This document shows positions 16,428-24,155 of a stretch of DNA of 64,000 nucleotides, one piece after another. Position 1 is the stretch's first letter, and every line of letters begins with the position of its first letter. The translations under genes were made by a program, and so were the position numbers. Location: NCBI RefSeq assembly GCF_022867805.1, contig NZ_JALIFO010000001.1, positions 372,001 to 436,000 on the forward strand, written 5' to 3'. The DNA is from Cuneatibacter sp. NSJ-177. Lineage in GTDB: Bacteria; Bacillota; Clostridia; Lachnospirales; Lachnospiraceae. The notes under the pieces were generated by a model that saw only the letters and a list, made by a program, of their open reading frames with translations, was not told where the DNA came from and made no database searches.

Positions 16428-16461
16428 CATTGTTATTTTATTTTCATTCGCCATGAAATCC

Positions 16462-16490
16462 TTGACAAATCCGAAGGATCTCGATAATAT
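16462..16490 (+). promoter_or_regulatory. Promoter of the GntR/ABC operon
   Basis: Perfect TTGACA (16462-16467), a 17-base spacer and TAATAT (16485-16490). The operator dyad begins 3 bases downstream. Confidence 0.75.
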
Positions 16491-16493
16491 AAT

Positions 16494-16513
16494 TGTATTA
16501 GAATAATAATACA
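16494..16513. promoter_or_regulatory. Dyad operator, probable GntR (YtrA-type) autoregulatory site
   Basis: TGTATTA (16494-16500) and TAATACA (16507-16513) are perfect inverted repeats separated by 6 bases. The dyad overlaps the expected transcription start of the gntR operon, where a bound repressor would block initiation. That fits the local habit of YtrA-type regulators controlling their own ABC operon. Confidence 0.6.
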
Positions 16514-16536
16514 TTAAAAGGGAGGAAGTGGCGCGG

Positions 16537-16908
16537 ATGGCATGGAATTTGACTGCGGACAGGCCGATCTATCTTCAACTGATCGAAGAGATCGAGCTGC
16601 GGGTCGTGACCGGCGTTTACGGGCCGGGGGAGAAGCTGCCTTCGGTGAGGGAATTGGCCGCCGAGGCCGCTGTAAATCCCAATACGATGCAGCGGGCGTT
16701 GGCCGAGCTGGAAACAACCGGGGTAGTCAATACGCAGAGAACCAGCGGGCGTTTTGTCACCCGAAATTCCGGTCTGCTGGACTCGTATCGGAGGCAGCTG
16801 GCAGAGCAGTATATTGGGGAATTCTTGCAAAAAATAGAGCCCCTTGGCTATTCGCCGGAGGAAGTGCTGGATATGGTAAAGCGGATCAGAGAGGAGGAAG
16901 ACGGATGA
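16537..16908 (+). CDS. GntR family regulator, YtrA subfamily
   Basis: A 123-residue regulator. The N-terminal winged helix contains PIYLQLIEEIELRVVTGVYG, PGEKLPSVRELA, and NPNTMQRALAELETTGVV, the GntR signature. Only about 45 residues follow the DNA-binding domain, so there is no large effector domain; this is typical of the YtrA subfamily that controls adjacent ABC transporters, often in response to cell-envelope stress. ATG 16537 has GGAGGAAG 8 bases upstream; a GTG at 16528 overlaps that site. The stop overlaps the next start (ATGA). It probably represses its own operon through the dyad at 16494. Confidence 0.92.
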   Translation: MAWNLTADRPIYLQLIEEIELRVVTGVYGPGEKLPSVRELAAEAAVNPNTMQRALAELETTGVVNTQRTSGRFVTRNSGLLDSYRRQLAEQYIGEFLQKIEPLGYSPEEVLDMVKRIREEEDG

Positions 16909-17603
16909 TACCGATATTGGAATGCCGGAATCTGACCAAGCGGTACGAGCAGAAGGTGGCCCTCGGCGGTATCAACCTGCAAATTCCCAGAGGCCGGATC
17001 GTAGGGCTGCTGGGGCCCAATGGAAGCGGGAAAACTACGCTGATAAAAATCGCAACGGGGCTGCTGACGCCGACAGAGGGGGAATTGTGGATCGGCGGTT
17101 ATCCTGTGGGTGTGGAGACAAAGAAAATGGTTTCCTATCTGCCGGAGCACACCTACATTCCGCTGCATATGAGAGTGGAAGAGATTTTGTCCTATTTTGA
17201 AGACTTTTACGAGGATTTTGACCGGGAACGCGCATCCGTCATGTTGGAACATCTGAATATTGATCCGGCACAGAGTCTTAAAACCATGTCCAAGGGGACC
17301 AAGGAGAAGGTTCAACTGATTTTGGTGATGAGCCGGAGAGCCTCTCTTTATATTTTGGATGAGCCGATCGGCGGTGTGGACCCGGCGGCCAGGGATTATA
17401 TTCTCCGGACCATTATTACGAATTTTGATTCCGATGCGACGGTGCTGATTTCCACTCATCTGATCGCGGATATTGAACAGGTATTGGATGATGTGATTTT
17501 TTTGAAATATGGGAGGATCGTGGAGGCGGGCGATGCGGAATCCATTCGCAGCAGAGCCGGGAAATCCATCGACGCCTTGTTCCGGGAGGTGTTTCGATGC
17601 TAG
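16905..17603 (+). CDS. ABC transporter ATP-binding protein
   Basis: A 232-residue ABC ATPase. Walker A is GPNGSGKTT, Walker B is LYILDEPIGGVDP, and the switch region is LISTHLI. The signature is degenerate (MSKGTKEK instead of LSGGQ), which is common in the YtrB/BcrA-like exporters driven by YtrA regulators. It starts inside the gntR stop codon (ATGA) with GAGGAGGAAG upstream. It overlaps the permease gene by 7 bases. The substrate is unknown; antimicrobial peptide or envelope-stress efflux is the usual role for this architecture. Confidence 0.92.
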   Translation: MIPILECRNLTKRYEQKVALGGINLQIPRGRIVGLLGPNGSGKTTLIKIATGLLTPTEGELWIGGYPVGVETKKMVSYLPEHTYIPLHMRVEEILSYFEDFYEDFDRERASVMLEHLNIDPAQSLKTMSKGTKEKVQLILVMSRRASLYILDEPIGGVDPAARDYILRTIITNFDSDATVLISTHLIADIEQVLDDVIFLKYGRIVEAGDAESIRSRAGKSIDALFREVFRC

Positions 17604-18358
17604 GAAAGCTTTGGAAATATGACTTTAAGGCCACATGGCTGTATCTAATTCTCAGCTATGTGATCTTGGTGGGTTACACGATTGTGGTTAAACTGACGGG
17701 GATCGAAATCGGGATGCCAAAAACAGTGGAAAGTTTTACCTGGCTGATGCGGCTACTCCTCTATGTGGGATTCATTATTGTTGCGATCGGGGTGCAGCTT
17801 TTTACCTATGTCCAGATTATCCGCCGGTTCTATAAAAATATGTTTTCCGACGAAGGATATTTAACCAACACACTTCCGGTTAAGCCCTGGGAACTTTTGG
17901 TGTCCAAGGTTTTGATCGGAGCATTTTGGATCGCGCTGACCTCGTTGGTTATGGCTTTATGTCTGACGGTTTTGGGGACAGCGCTGCCGCAGGAGCTGCG
18001 CCGCTTGGTTTCCGGACTTTTCTGGGACGTGATGCGGAAGGTTCCTCTGTCTACCTTCATTTTTACGGTTATCCTGTTGATTTTGTCGCCGTTTCAATCA
18101 GTTCTTACCTTGTATGCTTGTATCTGCGCAGGACAGCTGTTTTCGAAAATGCGGATTTTGGCTGCTGTCTTAATTTATTTAGGGTATAAAGTGGTTGAAA
18201 GCGTAATTGGGTCGTTGTTTTCTGCGATTTTGATGCGATTTACAGATGAATATGGCACGATTCAGTTGATTTATGGCCTAATCTTATCCTTGGCAATCAT
18301 TGCAGGCGGATATTTTGTCTGCCATTTGGTGCTGAACAAACATCTGAACCTGGAATAG
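17597..18358 (+). CDS. ABC transporter permease-like membrane protein
   Basis: A 253-residue membrane protein with about six hydrophobic segments and no strong family motif. The N-terminus LGKLWKYDFKATWLYL resembles ABC-2 type permeases paired with YtrA/ABC ATPases. It contains the segment FYKNMFSDEGYLTNTLPVKPWELLVSK, a pattern recurrent in such clostridial permeases. Its start overlaps the ATPase stop (ATGCTAG), so the two are translated together and probably form one exporter. Function rests mostly on context. Confidence 0.75.
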   Translation: MLGKLWKYDFKATWLYLILSYVILVGYTIVVKLTGIEIGMPKTVESFTWLMRLLLYVGFIIVAIGVQLFTYVQIIRRFYKNMFSDEGYLTNTLPVKPWELLVSKVLIGAFWIALTSLVMALCLTVLGTALPQELRRLVSGLFWDVMRKVPLSTFIFTVILLILSPFQSVLTLYACICAGQLFSKMRILAAVLIYLGYKVVESVIGSLFSAILMRFTDEYGTIQLIYGLILSLAIIAGGYFVCHLVLNKHLNLE

Positions 18359-18372
18359 CGAATAGGTTGTTT

Positions 18373-18424
18373 TCCTCCTGGGAATCCTCTTAGAAAGAGA
18401 CGAGATTTCCAGGAGGAATTTTTT
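18373..18424 (+). terminator. Terminator-like hairpin containing the arcC ribosome site
   Basis: TTCCTCCTGGGAATC (18373-18387) pairs with GATTTCCAGGAGGAA (18405-18419), 14 of 15 plus one G-U pair, followed by five T that run straight into the arcC ATG. The 3' arm contains the AGGAGGA ribosome site. The element can therefore act as terminator of the ABC operon, as a lid on arcC translation, or both. Confidence 0.7.
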
Positions 18425-19378
18425 ATGGAGAATAAAAAGGTTGTAATCGCGCTGGGCGGCAATGCTTTGGAGGAAAAAGGAAAACCTTCCACGGCGGAAA
18501 ATCAGCTGAGCGTAGTCAAAAAGACAGCGGAAAAGCTGGCGAAAATCAGTGCGGCAGGCTATGAGATTGCTATCGTACACGGAAACGGCCCCCAGGTTGG
18601 CCGGATTCTTTTGGCTTCCGAGACGGCACACAACGTAACGCCTCGAATGCCCTTTGACGTCTGCGGCGCCATGAGCCAGGGCTATATCGGCTATCATATT
18701 CAGCAGGCCATGAAAGCGGCTCTGAACCGGGAAGGGCGGGGCGATATCCCGGTGGTTTCCCTGGTGACCCAGGTTGTGGTTGATGAAAAAGACAACGCAT
18801 TTGAAAATCCGACCAAACCAATCGGCATTTTCTACACCAAAGAAGAGGCGGAGAAACTGGAGCGGGAAAACGGCTATGTGATGAAAGAAGACGCCGGACG
18901 CGGATACCGCCGGGTCGTCCCTTCCCCGAAGCCAAAAGAAATCGTGGAGTTTGAAACCCTGAAACGTCTGTGGGATTCCACGATCGTGATTCTCTGCGGA
19001 GGAGGCGGCGTGCCGGTAGTGAAACAGCCGGACGGAAACCTGGAAGGCGTAGCTGCTGTGATTGATAAGGATCTGGCGGCAGGCCTGGTAGCCCAGTCCA
19101 TCGGAGCCGACGTGCTGATGATTCTGACCGAAGTGGAGAAAGTCTCCATTCACTTCCGCCAGCCGGACCAGCAGGATCTGCCGGAAATGACGGTGGCTGA
19201 AGCAGAAAAATATATGGACGATGAGGAATTTGCGCCGGGAAGCATGCTGCCGAAAGTACAGGCGGCGGTGGAGTTTGTCAAATCAAAAGAAGGACGGACT
19301 GCGGTAATCACCTCTCTGGATCAGGCGCTGGAAGCATTGGAAGGAAAGGCCGGAACCAAGGTTGTGGCTGGGAAGTAA
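18425..19378 (+). CDS. arcC: Carbamate kinase
   Basis: A 317-residue amino acid kinase family enzyme that makes ATP and carbamate (to NH3 and CO2) from carbamoyl phosphate and ADP, the last step of arginine deiminase or agmatine/citrulline fermentation. Motifs: VVIALGGNAL at the N-terminus, VHGNGPQVG, GYHIQQAM, ILCGGGGVPV, AAVIDKDLAAGLVA and SMLPKVQAAVEFV, all characteristic of ArcC. Length matches the family. arcA and arcB are not adjacent, so the carbamoyl phosphate must come from elsewhere. The ribosome site lies inside the 3' arm of a hairpin, suggesting translational control. Confidence 0.95.
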   Translation: MENKKVVIALGGNALEEKGKPSTAENQLSVVKKTAEKLAKISAAGYEIAIVHGNGPQVGRILLASETAHNVTPRMPFDVCGAMSQGYIGYHIQQAMKAALNREGRGDIPVVSLVTQVVVDEKDNAFENPTKPIGIFYTKEEAEKLERENGYVMKEDAGRGYRRVVPSPKPKEIVEFETLKRLWDSTIVILCGGGGVPVVKQPDGNLEGVAAVIDKDLAAGLVAQSIGADVLMILTEVEKVSIHFRQPDQQDLPEMTVAEAEKYMDDEEFAPGSMLPKVQAAVEFVKSKEGRTAVITSLDQALEALEGKAGTKVVAGK

Positions 19379-19413
19379 GATCGGTGTTTGAGAAAATAAG
19401 ATAGTTTGAGGGG

Positions 19414-19443
19414 AGCTCCTTGGAAACAAGGGGCTTCTTTTTT
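19414..19443 (+). terminator. Intrinsic terminator of arcC
   Basis: AGCTCCTTG (19414-19422), loop GAAA, CAAGGGGCT (19427-19435) and a TCTTTTTT run. It isolates arcC from the capsule locus. Confidence 0.9.
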
Positions 19444-19472
19444 ATGTTGAGAAAAGCAAAGGGGAGGGGAGA

Positions 19473-19641
19473 AAAGTAGACGTTATTCTCCAAAGAAATC
19501 TATTTCATTTCAGGGAATTGTCTCTCTACATTTCTGAAAAAAGCAATCCTTAATATCCAGAAAAGTATAACATAACTGATTTAATATTGCAAGTGGTAGG
19601 AGTTAGAAACCGGCTCCAGGCTGGGGAATAACGTCTACTTT
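19473..19641. promoter_or_regulatory. Putative invertible promoter element of the capsule operon
   Basis: Inverted repeats at 19473-19491 (AAAGTAGACGTTATTCTCC) and 19623-19641 match at 18 of 19 positions and enclose 131 bp with no gene. Inside is a single good sigma-A promoter on the minus strand (19564-19592). This is the arrangement of phase-variable promoters ahead of capsule operons in gut bacteria. In the sequenced orientation the promoter points away from the capsule genes (OFF). Inversion would put its -10 near 19545-19550 facing the operon, with a leader of about 110 bases. No recombinase gene is in this window. Confidence 0.75.
19564..19592 (-). promoter_or_regulatory. Promoter inside the invertible segment, facing left
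   Basis: On the minus strand, TTGCAA (19592-19587), a 17-base spacer and TATACT (19569-19564). No comparable promoter was found on the plus strand between the repeats or between the right repeat and the first capsule gene. Confidence 0.7.
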
Positions 19642-19669
19642 GATTCTCCGGTCTTATAGAAGGGTTGAA

Positions 19670-19894
19670 ATGATAGTATATGACAGACTTTGGGAGACTT
19701 TGAAAAAACGAAATATTTCTCAATATCGTTTGATAAAAGAATATCGAATCAGTTCCGGCCAGTTGGACCGGCTCCGGAAGAACAGCAGCGTGTCCACGCA
19801 TACACTGAATCAATTATGCGAAATTCTTGACTGTGAGCTCTCTGATATTGTGGATTATCAGAAAAATATGCCGAAAACAGATTTGACGGAGTAG
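19670..19894 (+). CDS. Small Xre-type helix-turn-helix protein
   Basis: A 74-residue protein that is almost only a DNA-binding domain: RLWETLKKRNISQYRLIKEY, then ISSGQLDRLRKNSSVSTHTL and NQLCEILDCELSDIVDY, a Cro/C1-type helix-turn-helix. Such mini-regulators are common near mobile or variable loci. ATG 19670 has AGAAGGG 5 bases upstream; an earlier in-frame TTG at 19640 lies within the right inverted repeat and is unlikely. It is the first gene after the invertible element and 3 bases before the CpsB-type gene, so it is probably transcribed with the capsule genes and may regulate them or the switch. Confidence 0.85.
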   Translation: MIVYDRLWETLKKRNISQYRLIKEYRISSGQLDRLRKNSSVSTHTLNQLCEILDCELSDIVDYQKNMPKTDLTE

Positions 19895-19897
19895 GCC

Positions 19898-20656
19898 ATG
19901 CAATCACGAAAAAAAGATCTTGTTTTTCTTGATATCCACAATCACATTATGTTTGGCCTGGACGATGGCGCTGAGAATATCCGGGAGACCCGAAAAATGT
20001 TGGAAATGGCCTATGAGGATGGGATACGGGCCATTATCGCCACTCCGCATTACCGGCCGGAGCGGTGGGCTGTATCGCCGGAGCAGACAGAATGGGTGTT
20101 TCAAAAGGTGCAGAGGCTTGCCAAAAGGATCGACAGCACCTTTCAAATCTATCCGGGTAACGAGATATTTTATCGCGATGAGACGGCGGAATTGCTGGCG
20201 AAAGGGAAAATTCGGACACTGGCGAAGAGCCGTTATCTTTTGGTAGAGTTCCATCCGGACGCTCCTTATGAATATATGCGTCAAGGGCTTCAAACGCTTT
20301 GCCTGGCAGGATACCAGGTGATTTTAGCCCACTGGGAACGATATGACTGTCTGAAGGAGGAGCCGGACCGGCTGGAAGGTCTCGCACAGGGGGGCGTATT
20401 GATTCAGTCAAATGTCGGAGCAATTTTGGGAAAGCAGGGGAGAGCAGTAAAAAAGATGCTGCGGGAAATGATTCAGGATGGCTTCGTGGATTTTGTGGCG
20501 ACCGACAGCCATGACCTTCGGAAGAGACCGCCCCAGCTAAGTCCGGCTTATGATTATATCCGAAAAAAAATCGGAGAGGAAACCGCATACCAGCTGTGTG
20601 TGGAAAATCCCCGGTCTGTGATAGAAAATCAACTGATAAAAAGGAAACGAAGATGA
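19898..20656 (+). CDS. PHP-domain protein tyrosine phosphatase (CpsB/YwqE family)
   Basis: A 252-residue PHP-fold phosphatase that dephosphorylates the capsule BY-kinase. Metal-binding motifs appear in order: DIHNHIMFGLDDGA, IIATPHY, GNEIFY, LVEFH, LAHWERY and VATDSHD, giving the His/Asp/Glu set for a tri-metal site. Length fits CpsB/Wzb (about 240-255). Start has GGAGTAGG upstream. The stop overlaps the Wzz start (ATGA). With the next two genes it forms the phosphorelay that controls polymer length and export at the membrane. Confidence 0.93.
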   Translation: MQSRKKDLVFLDIHNHIMFGLDDGAENIRETRKMLEMAYEDGIRAIIATPHYRPERWAVSPEQTEWVFQKVQRLAKRIDSTFQIYPGNEIFYRDETAELLAKGKIRTLAKSRYLLVEFHPDAPYEYMRQGLQTLCLAGYQVILAHWERYDCLKEEPDRLEGLAQGGVLIQSNVGAILGKQGRAVKKMLREMIQDGFVDFVATDSHDLRKRPPQLSPAYDYIRKKIGEETAYQLCVENPRSVIENQLIKRKRR

Positions 20657-21384
20657 GAGAGAACGAAGAGGAAGTAACAATAGACTTGCTGGAGCTGCTG
20701 CGTCTGCTTTGGTCCAAAGCCTGGCTGTTGGTGCTGCTGACAGTCTTGGGAGGGGCTGCCGCCATTGGAATAACGGCGGGACTGATCACTCCAACCTATG
20801 AGTCTACGACAAAAGTTTATGTGATGAACCGGCAGGATGATAAAGCGTTGACCTATTCCGACCTTCAAACCGGGACACAGTTGACGAAGGATTACTCGGT
20901 CCTCGTGACAAGCCGGCCGGTGATTGAGGAGACCATTGAGACGTTAGGGTTGAATAAAACCTATGAAGAAGCTGTGAATATGATAAAGGTCTCGTCTCAG
21001 ACGGACACCAGGATCTTGGTGATTACAGTGACCAGCACTTCCCCCCAGGTAGCGCAGATGATGGCGGATCAAGTCCGGGATTCAGCGGCCAAGCACATCA
21101 AAGAAGTCATGGGGATTGAGGAAGTCAATACGGTAGAGGCGGCGAACTATCCGGACCGGACGGCTGGGCCAAGTTATAAGAAGAACTTAGTGATTGGCTG
21201 TTTAGTTGGATTTGTGCTGGCAGCTGCTATTGTAATTTTCCGGTACTTGCTGGACGACAGCATTCATACTCCGGAAGATGTGGAACGATATCTGGAACTC
21301 AGCATATTGGGGACAATTCCGCTTTCGGAAGGGGAAAAAGGAAAGAAGAGAAAGATAAAGAAGAAAGGCGGAAAGAGATCATGA
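20653..21384 (+). CDS. Wzz-type chain length determinant / BY-kinase adaptor (CpsC/YveK family)
   Basis: A 243-residue protein with two membrane spans (about residues 24-44 and 180-200) flanking an extracytoplasmic domain, the standard polysaccharide co-polymerase layout. The N-terminus EVTIDLLELLRLLWSKAWLL and the proline-glycine stretch before the second helix (NYPDRTAGPSYKKNLVIG) are family hallmarks. The cytoplasmic tail is very basic (KKRKIKKKGGKRS) and would activate the tyrosine kinase that follows. Starts and stops overlap both neighbours by 4 bases. ATG 20653 is preferred over an upstream start that would run into cpsB. Confidence 0.92.
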   Translation: MRENEEEVTIDLLELLRLLWSKAWLLVLLTVLGGAAAIGITAGLITPTYESTTKVYVMNRQDDKALTYSDLQTGTQLTKDYSVLVTSRPVIEETIETLGLNKTYEEAVNMIKVSSQTDTRILVITVTSTSPQVAQMMADQVRDSAAKHIKEVMGIEEVNTVEAANYPDRTAGPSYKKNLVIGCLVGFVLAAAIVIFRYLLDDSIHTPEDVERYLELSILGTIPLSEGEKGKKRKIKKKGGKRS

Positions 21385-22085
21385 ACAGTGTAAAAATTCA
21401 ATCGTCTCTGTCCGAGAGCGATTTCCGCGCGAAGGAATCCTACAAAGCCCTGCGGACTAATTTGCAGTTGTGCGGTTCCGACTATAAAGTGATTGCCGTT
21501 ACCAGCAGCCTGCCAGATGAAGGAAAGTCTACGGTTTCGTTGAATTTAGCGACGGCCTTGGCTGAGAGTGGAAAAAAAGTGCTGCTGATCGATGCAGACT
21601 TGAGAAAATCCGTGCTGGTAGGCCGGATTCAGATGGAAAAAGGCACCAAAGGGCTGACCCATTACCTTTCAGGGCAATGCCCGTTCGCAGAGATTGTCTG
21701 TACGACGAATTTCCCGCAAATGCACTTGATTTTGGCGGGGCCGGTGGCACCGAATCCTTCGGAATTACTGGGAAATAAATATTTTAAACACTTGATCAAA
21801 GGTGTCCGTGAGATTTACGACTATGTGATTGTTGACACGCCGCCGCTGGGAAGTGTGATCGACAGTGTGGTAGCAGCCCAGGAATGTGACGGGATCGTAT
21901 TGGTTGTTGCAGCAAATCAGACGAGCCGGAAGCTGGTCCAGGCGATTACCAGTCAGCTGCAAAATAGTAATTGTCATCTTCTGGGGATCATATTGAACAA
22001 GATACCGATGAAAAAGAACAGTTACTATGGAAAGTATTATGGAAAATACTACGGAAAATATTATGGAAATTCAAATAAAAAATAG
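21381..22085 (+). CDS. Capsule tyrosine autokinase (BY-kinase, CpsD/YwqD family)
   Basis: A 234-residue cytoplasmic BY-kinase. Walker A is SLPDEGKSTVSLNLA, Walker A' is LLIDADLRKS and Walker B is YVIVDTPPLG. The C-terminus carries a tyrosine cluster of four YYGK/YYGN units encoded by 12-base tandem repeats (about 22025-22070). These tyrosines are the usual autophosphorylation sites that couple kinase state to polymer synthesis. It overlaps the Wzz gene by 4 bases (ATGA) and is the output of the CpsB-C-D phosphorelay. Confidence 0.93.
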   Translation: MNSVKIQSSLSESDFRAKESYKALRTNLQLCGSDYKVIAVTSSLPDEGKSTVSLNLATALAESGKKVLLIDADLRKSVLVGRIQMEKGTKGLTHYLSGQCPFAEIVCTTNFPQMHLILAGPVAPNPSELLGNKYFKHLIKGVREIYDYVIVDTPPLGSVIDSVVAAQECDGIVLVVAANQTSRKLVQAITSQLQNSNCHLLGIILNKIPMKKNSYYGKYYGKYYGKYYGNSNKK

Positions 22086-22193
22086 AATCCTCTCCGCAAA
22101 TGAAATAATAGTCAAAAAACTTGGGGGGGGGTATAACCAAAAGGGCATATGTGCCCGGAGATACCCTCGGAAAAACGAAAGAGGGGGAGAGTT
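22086..22193 (+). other. Leader with nine-G tract and nested stem-loop
   Basis: The gap between the kinase and dehydratase genes has a run of nine G (22123-22131) and a nested hairpin: GGGTAT pairs with ATACCC around an inner GGGCA/TGCCC stem. GAGGGGGAGA near the end supplies the next ribosome site. The G run could slip during replication and change the leader fold. Confidence 0.5.
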
Positions 22194-24092
22194 TTGGGCG
22201 AGCAAAAGAGAGAAGGGAAATGGAAACTGCAGCACTGGGTGAAGATTGCGCTGCTGTTGGTGCTGTACGATGTTACCGCCATGAATCTGGCCTACGGGAC
22301 AGCGTTGTGGCTGCGGTTTGATTTACACTATACCGCAATACCGAAAGAATACTTATATACATGGATACAATACATACCGATTCATACGGCCTGTACGCTG
22401 CTGTTGCTGCTTTCATTGAAGCTGTATCGGAGTATCTGGCGTTATGTCAGCTTTCATGAGCTGGAGCTGGTGTTTTTTGCTTCGCTGGGTTCTCTGATCC
22501 TGCATGTAGCGGGAACCTGTGTGTTTTTCCGTCGGATGCCGGTATCCTATTATGTTGTTGGCGGCATGTTGGAGTTCGCGCTGTTGGCGGGCGTCCGATT
22601 TTCTTACCGCCTTTTTCGTTTGGTCAGAACCAGGCGGACTCCGGGCAGCGGACAGGGATTAAATACGATGATTGTCGGCGCCGGATCGGCAGGCAGGATG
22701 CTGACGAGGGAGATTATTTCCAGCGAACACTTGAAGATGAATGTTTGCTGTGCCATCGATGACAACCCCAACAAGGTCGGCCGTTTTATGGAAGGTATTC
22801 CGATTGTGGGAAGCCGGAAGGATATTCCGGCCATGGTAGAGAAGTACAAGATCCAGAAAATTCTCCTGGCGATTCCACAGGCAACGGCTCATCAGAAAAA
22901 GGAGATCCTGAACATCTGCAAGGAGACCAGCTGCGAGATCCAGAGCCTGCCGGGAATGTATCAGCTGGTAAACGGAGAAGTCAGTGTGCGGCAGCTTCGG
23001 GACGTGTCGGTGGAGGAACTGCTGGGGCGCGAGCCGGTGCAGGTGAAGCTGGATGAAATTATGGATTATGTGCAGGATCAAGTGGTGCTGGTGACCGGAG
23101 GCGGAGGCTCCATCGGGAGCGAATTATGCCGCCAGCTGGCAACCCATCATCCGAAAAAACTGATCATTTTTGATATCTATGAGAACAATGCCTATGATAT
23201 CCAGCAGGAATTAAAAAGGCGGCATCCGGAGTTGGGTCTGGAAGTTTTGATCGGATCCGTCCGGGACCTCGGCCGAATGGATGATTTGTTCCGGAATTAC
23301 CGCCCGGATATTGTGTACCATGCGGCGGCGCATAAACATGTGCCCTTGATGGAGGACAGCCCCAATGAGGCCATCAAGAACAATGTGTTTGGGACCTACC
23401 AGACCGCTCTGATGGCAAGCCGTTATGGAGCGAAGCGGTTTGTGCTGATTTCTACGGATAAGGCAGTGAATCCGACTAATATCATGGGCGCTTCCAAGCG
23501 TCTCTGCGAGATGATCATTCAGACGATGAACAAGACCTCGGAGACAGAATTTGTGGCGGTTCGGTTCGGAAATGTGCTGGGAAGCAATGGGAGTGTGATC
23601 CCGCTGTTCCGCAGACAGATTGCAGAAGGCGGACCGGTGACGGTGACCCATAAGGATATTATCCGGTATTTTATGACAATACCGGAGGCGGTGTCTTTGG
23701 TGCTGCAGGCCGGAGCGTATGCCAAGGGCGGGGAGATCTTCGTGCTGGATATGGGAGAACCGGTGAGAATCGATGACTTGGCCAGAAATCTGATTAAGCT
23801 GTCGGGACTGGTTCCGGATGTGGATATCCCGGTTGTTTATACAGGACTGCGGCCTGGGGAAAAGCTTTATGAAGAGATGCTGATGGAAGAAGAAGGCCTG
23901 CAGGCGACGGAGAATGAGATGATCCGGATCGGAAAGCCGATTGAGATTGAGGATGAAGAGCTGTTCTTCCAGAGATTGGCGGGATTGAAGGAAGCTTGTA
24001 ATCGGAATTCGGAGGAAATAAGGTCTTTGATACGGAGTTTGGTGCCGACGTATCAGGATGCCGGAAATGAAAATGCAGGGAAGCTGGCGTAG
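22194..24092 (+). CDS. Membrane nucleotide-sugar 4,6-dehydratase (CapD/PglF/WbpM family)
   Basis: A protein of about 632 residues with four N-terminal membrane helices (roughly residues 15-150), a CoA-binding-like domain (MIVGAGSAGRMLTREI) and a C-terminal SDR domain with VLVTGGGGSIGSELCRQ and ISTDKAVNPTNIMGASKR. The family removes water from UDP-GlcNAc to give the 4-keto-6-deoxy sugar. With the aminotransferase and phosphoglycosyl transferase that follow, it forms a PglF-PglE-PglC-like start module for a 4-amino sugar such as bacillosamine or QuiNAc4N. A TTG start at 22194 has GAGGGGGAGA just upstream; an ATG at 22149 lacks a ribosome site and would add 15 residues. Confidence 0.9.
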   Translation: MGEQKREGKWKLQHWVKIALLLVLYDVTAMNLAYGTALWLRFDLHYTAIPKEYLYTWIQYIPIHTACTLLLLLSLKLYRSIWRYVSFHELELVFFASLGSLILHVAGTCVFFRRMPVSYYVVGGMLEFALLAGVRFSYRLFRLVRTRRTPGSGQGLNTMIVGAGSAGRMLTREIISSEHLKMNVCCAIDDNPNKVGRFMEGIPIVGSRKDIPAMVEKYKIQKILLAIPQATAHQKKEILNICKETSCEIQSLPGMYQLVNGEVSVRQLRDVSVEELLGREPVQVKLDEIMDYVQDQVVLVTGGGGSIGSELCRQLATHHPKKLIIFDIYENNAYDIQQELKRRHPELGLEVLIGSVRDLGRMDDLFRNYRPDIVYHAAAHKHVPLMEDSPNEAIKNNVFGTYQTALMASRYGAKRFVLISTDKAVNPTNIMGASKRLCEMIIQTMNKTSETEFVAVRFGNVLGSNGSVIPLFRRQIAEGGPVTVTHKDIIRYFMTIPEAVSLVLQAGAYAKGGEIFVLDMGEPVRIDDLARNLIKLSGLVPDVDIPVVYTGLRPGEKLYEEMLMEEEGLQATENEMIRIGKPIEIEDEELFFQRLAGLKEACNRNSEEIRSLIRSLVPTYQDAGNENAGKLA

Positions 24093-24155
24093 AAATGCTG
24101 GAAATAAAGGAATGTGGAAGAAATAATTAGCGATACAGCAGAGGAGATAAAGAAT

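Larger units (their letters stand above)
16228..16536 (+). other. Intergenic region: large palindrome, promoter and operator
   Basis: This 309-base gap contains a 93-base imperfect palindrome (16335-16427), a sigma-A promoter (16462-16490) and a 20-base dyad operator (16494-16513). The first 100 bases show nothing I recognise. Confidence 0.7.

Noticed and set aside
16542-16904. Plus-strand frame running through gntR in another phase and joining the ABC ATPase
   Set aside because: The GntR reading in the proper frame is convincing; the ATPase has its own ATG and ribosome site at 16905.
20023-22080. CRISPR array
   Set aside because: The short repeats in the kinase gene encode a tyrosine tail; no regularly spaced repeats with unique spacers occur anywhere in the window.
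22086-22193. Cyclic-di-GMP or other known riboswitch in the dehydratase leader
   Set aside because: Only a simple nested hairpin is seen; none of the conserved sequence blocks of known classes is present.
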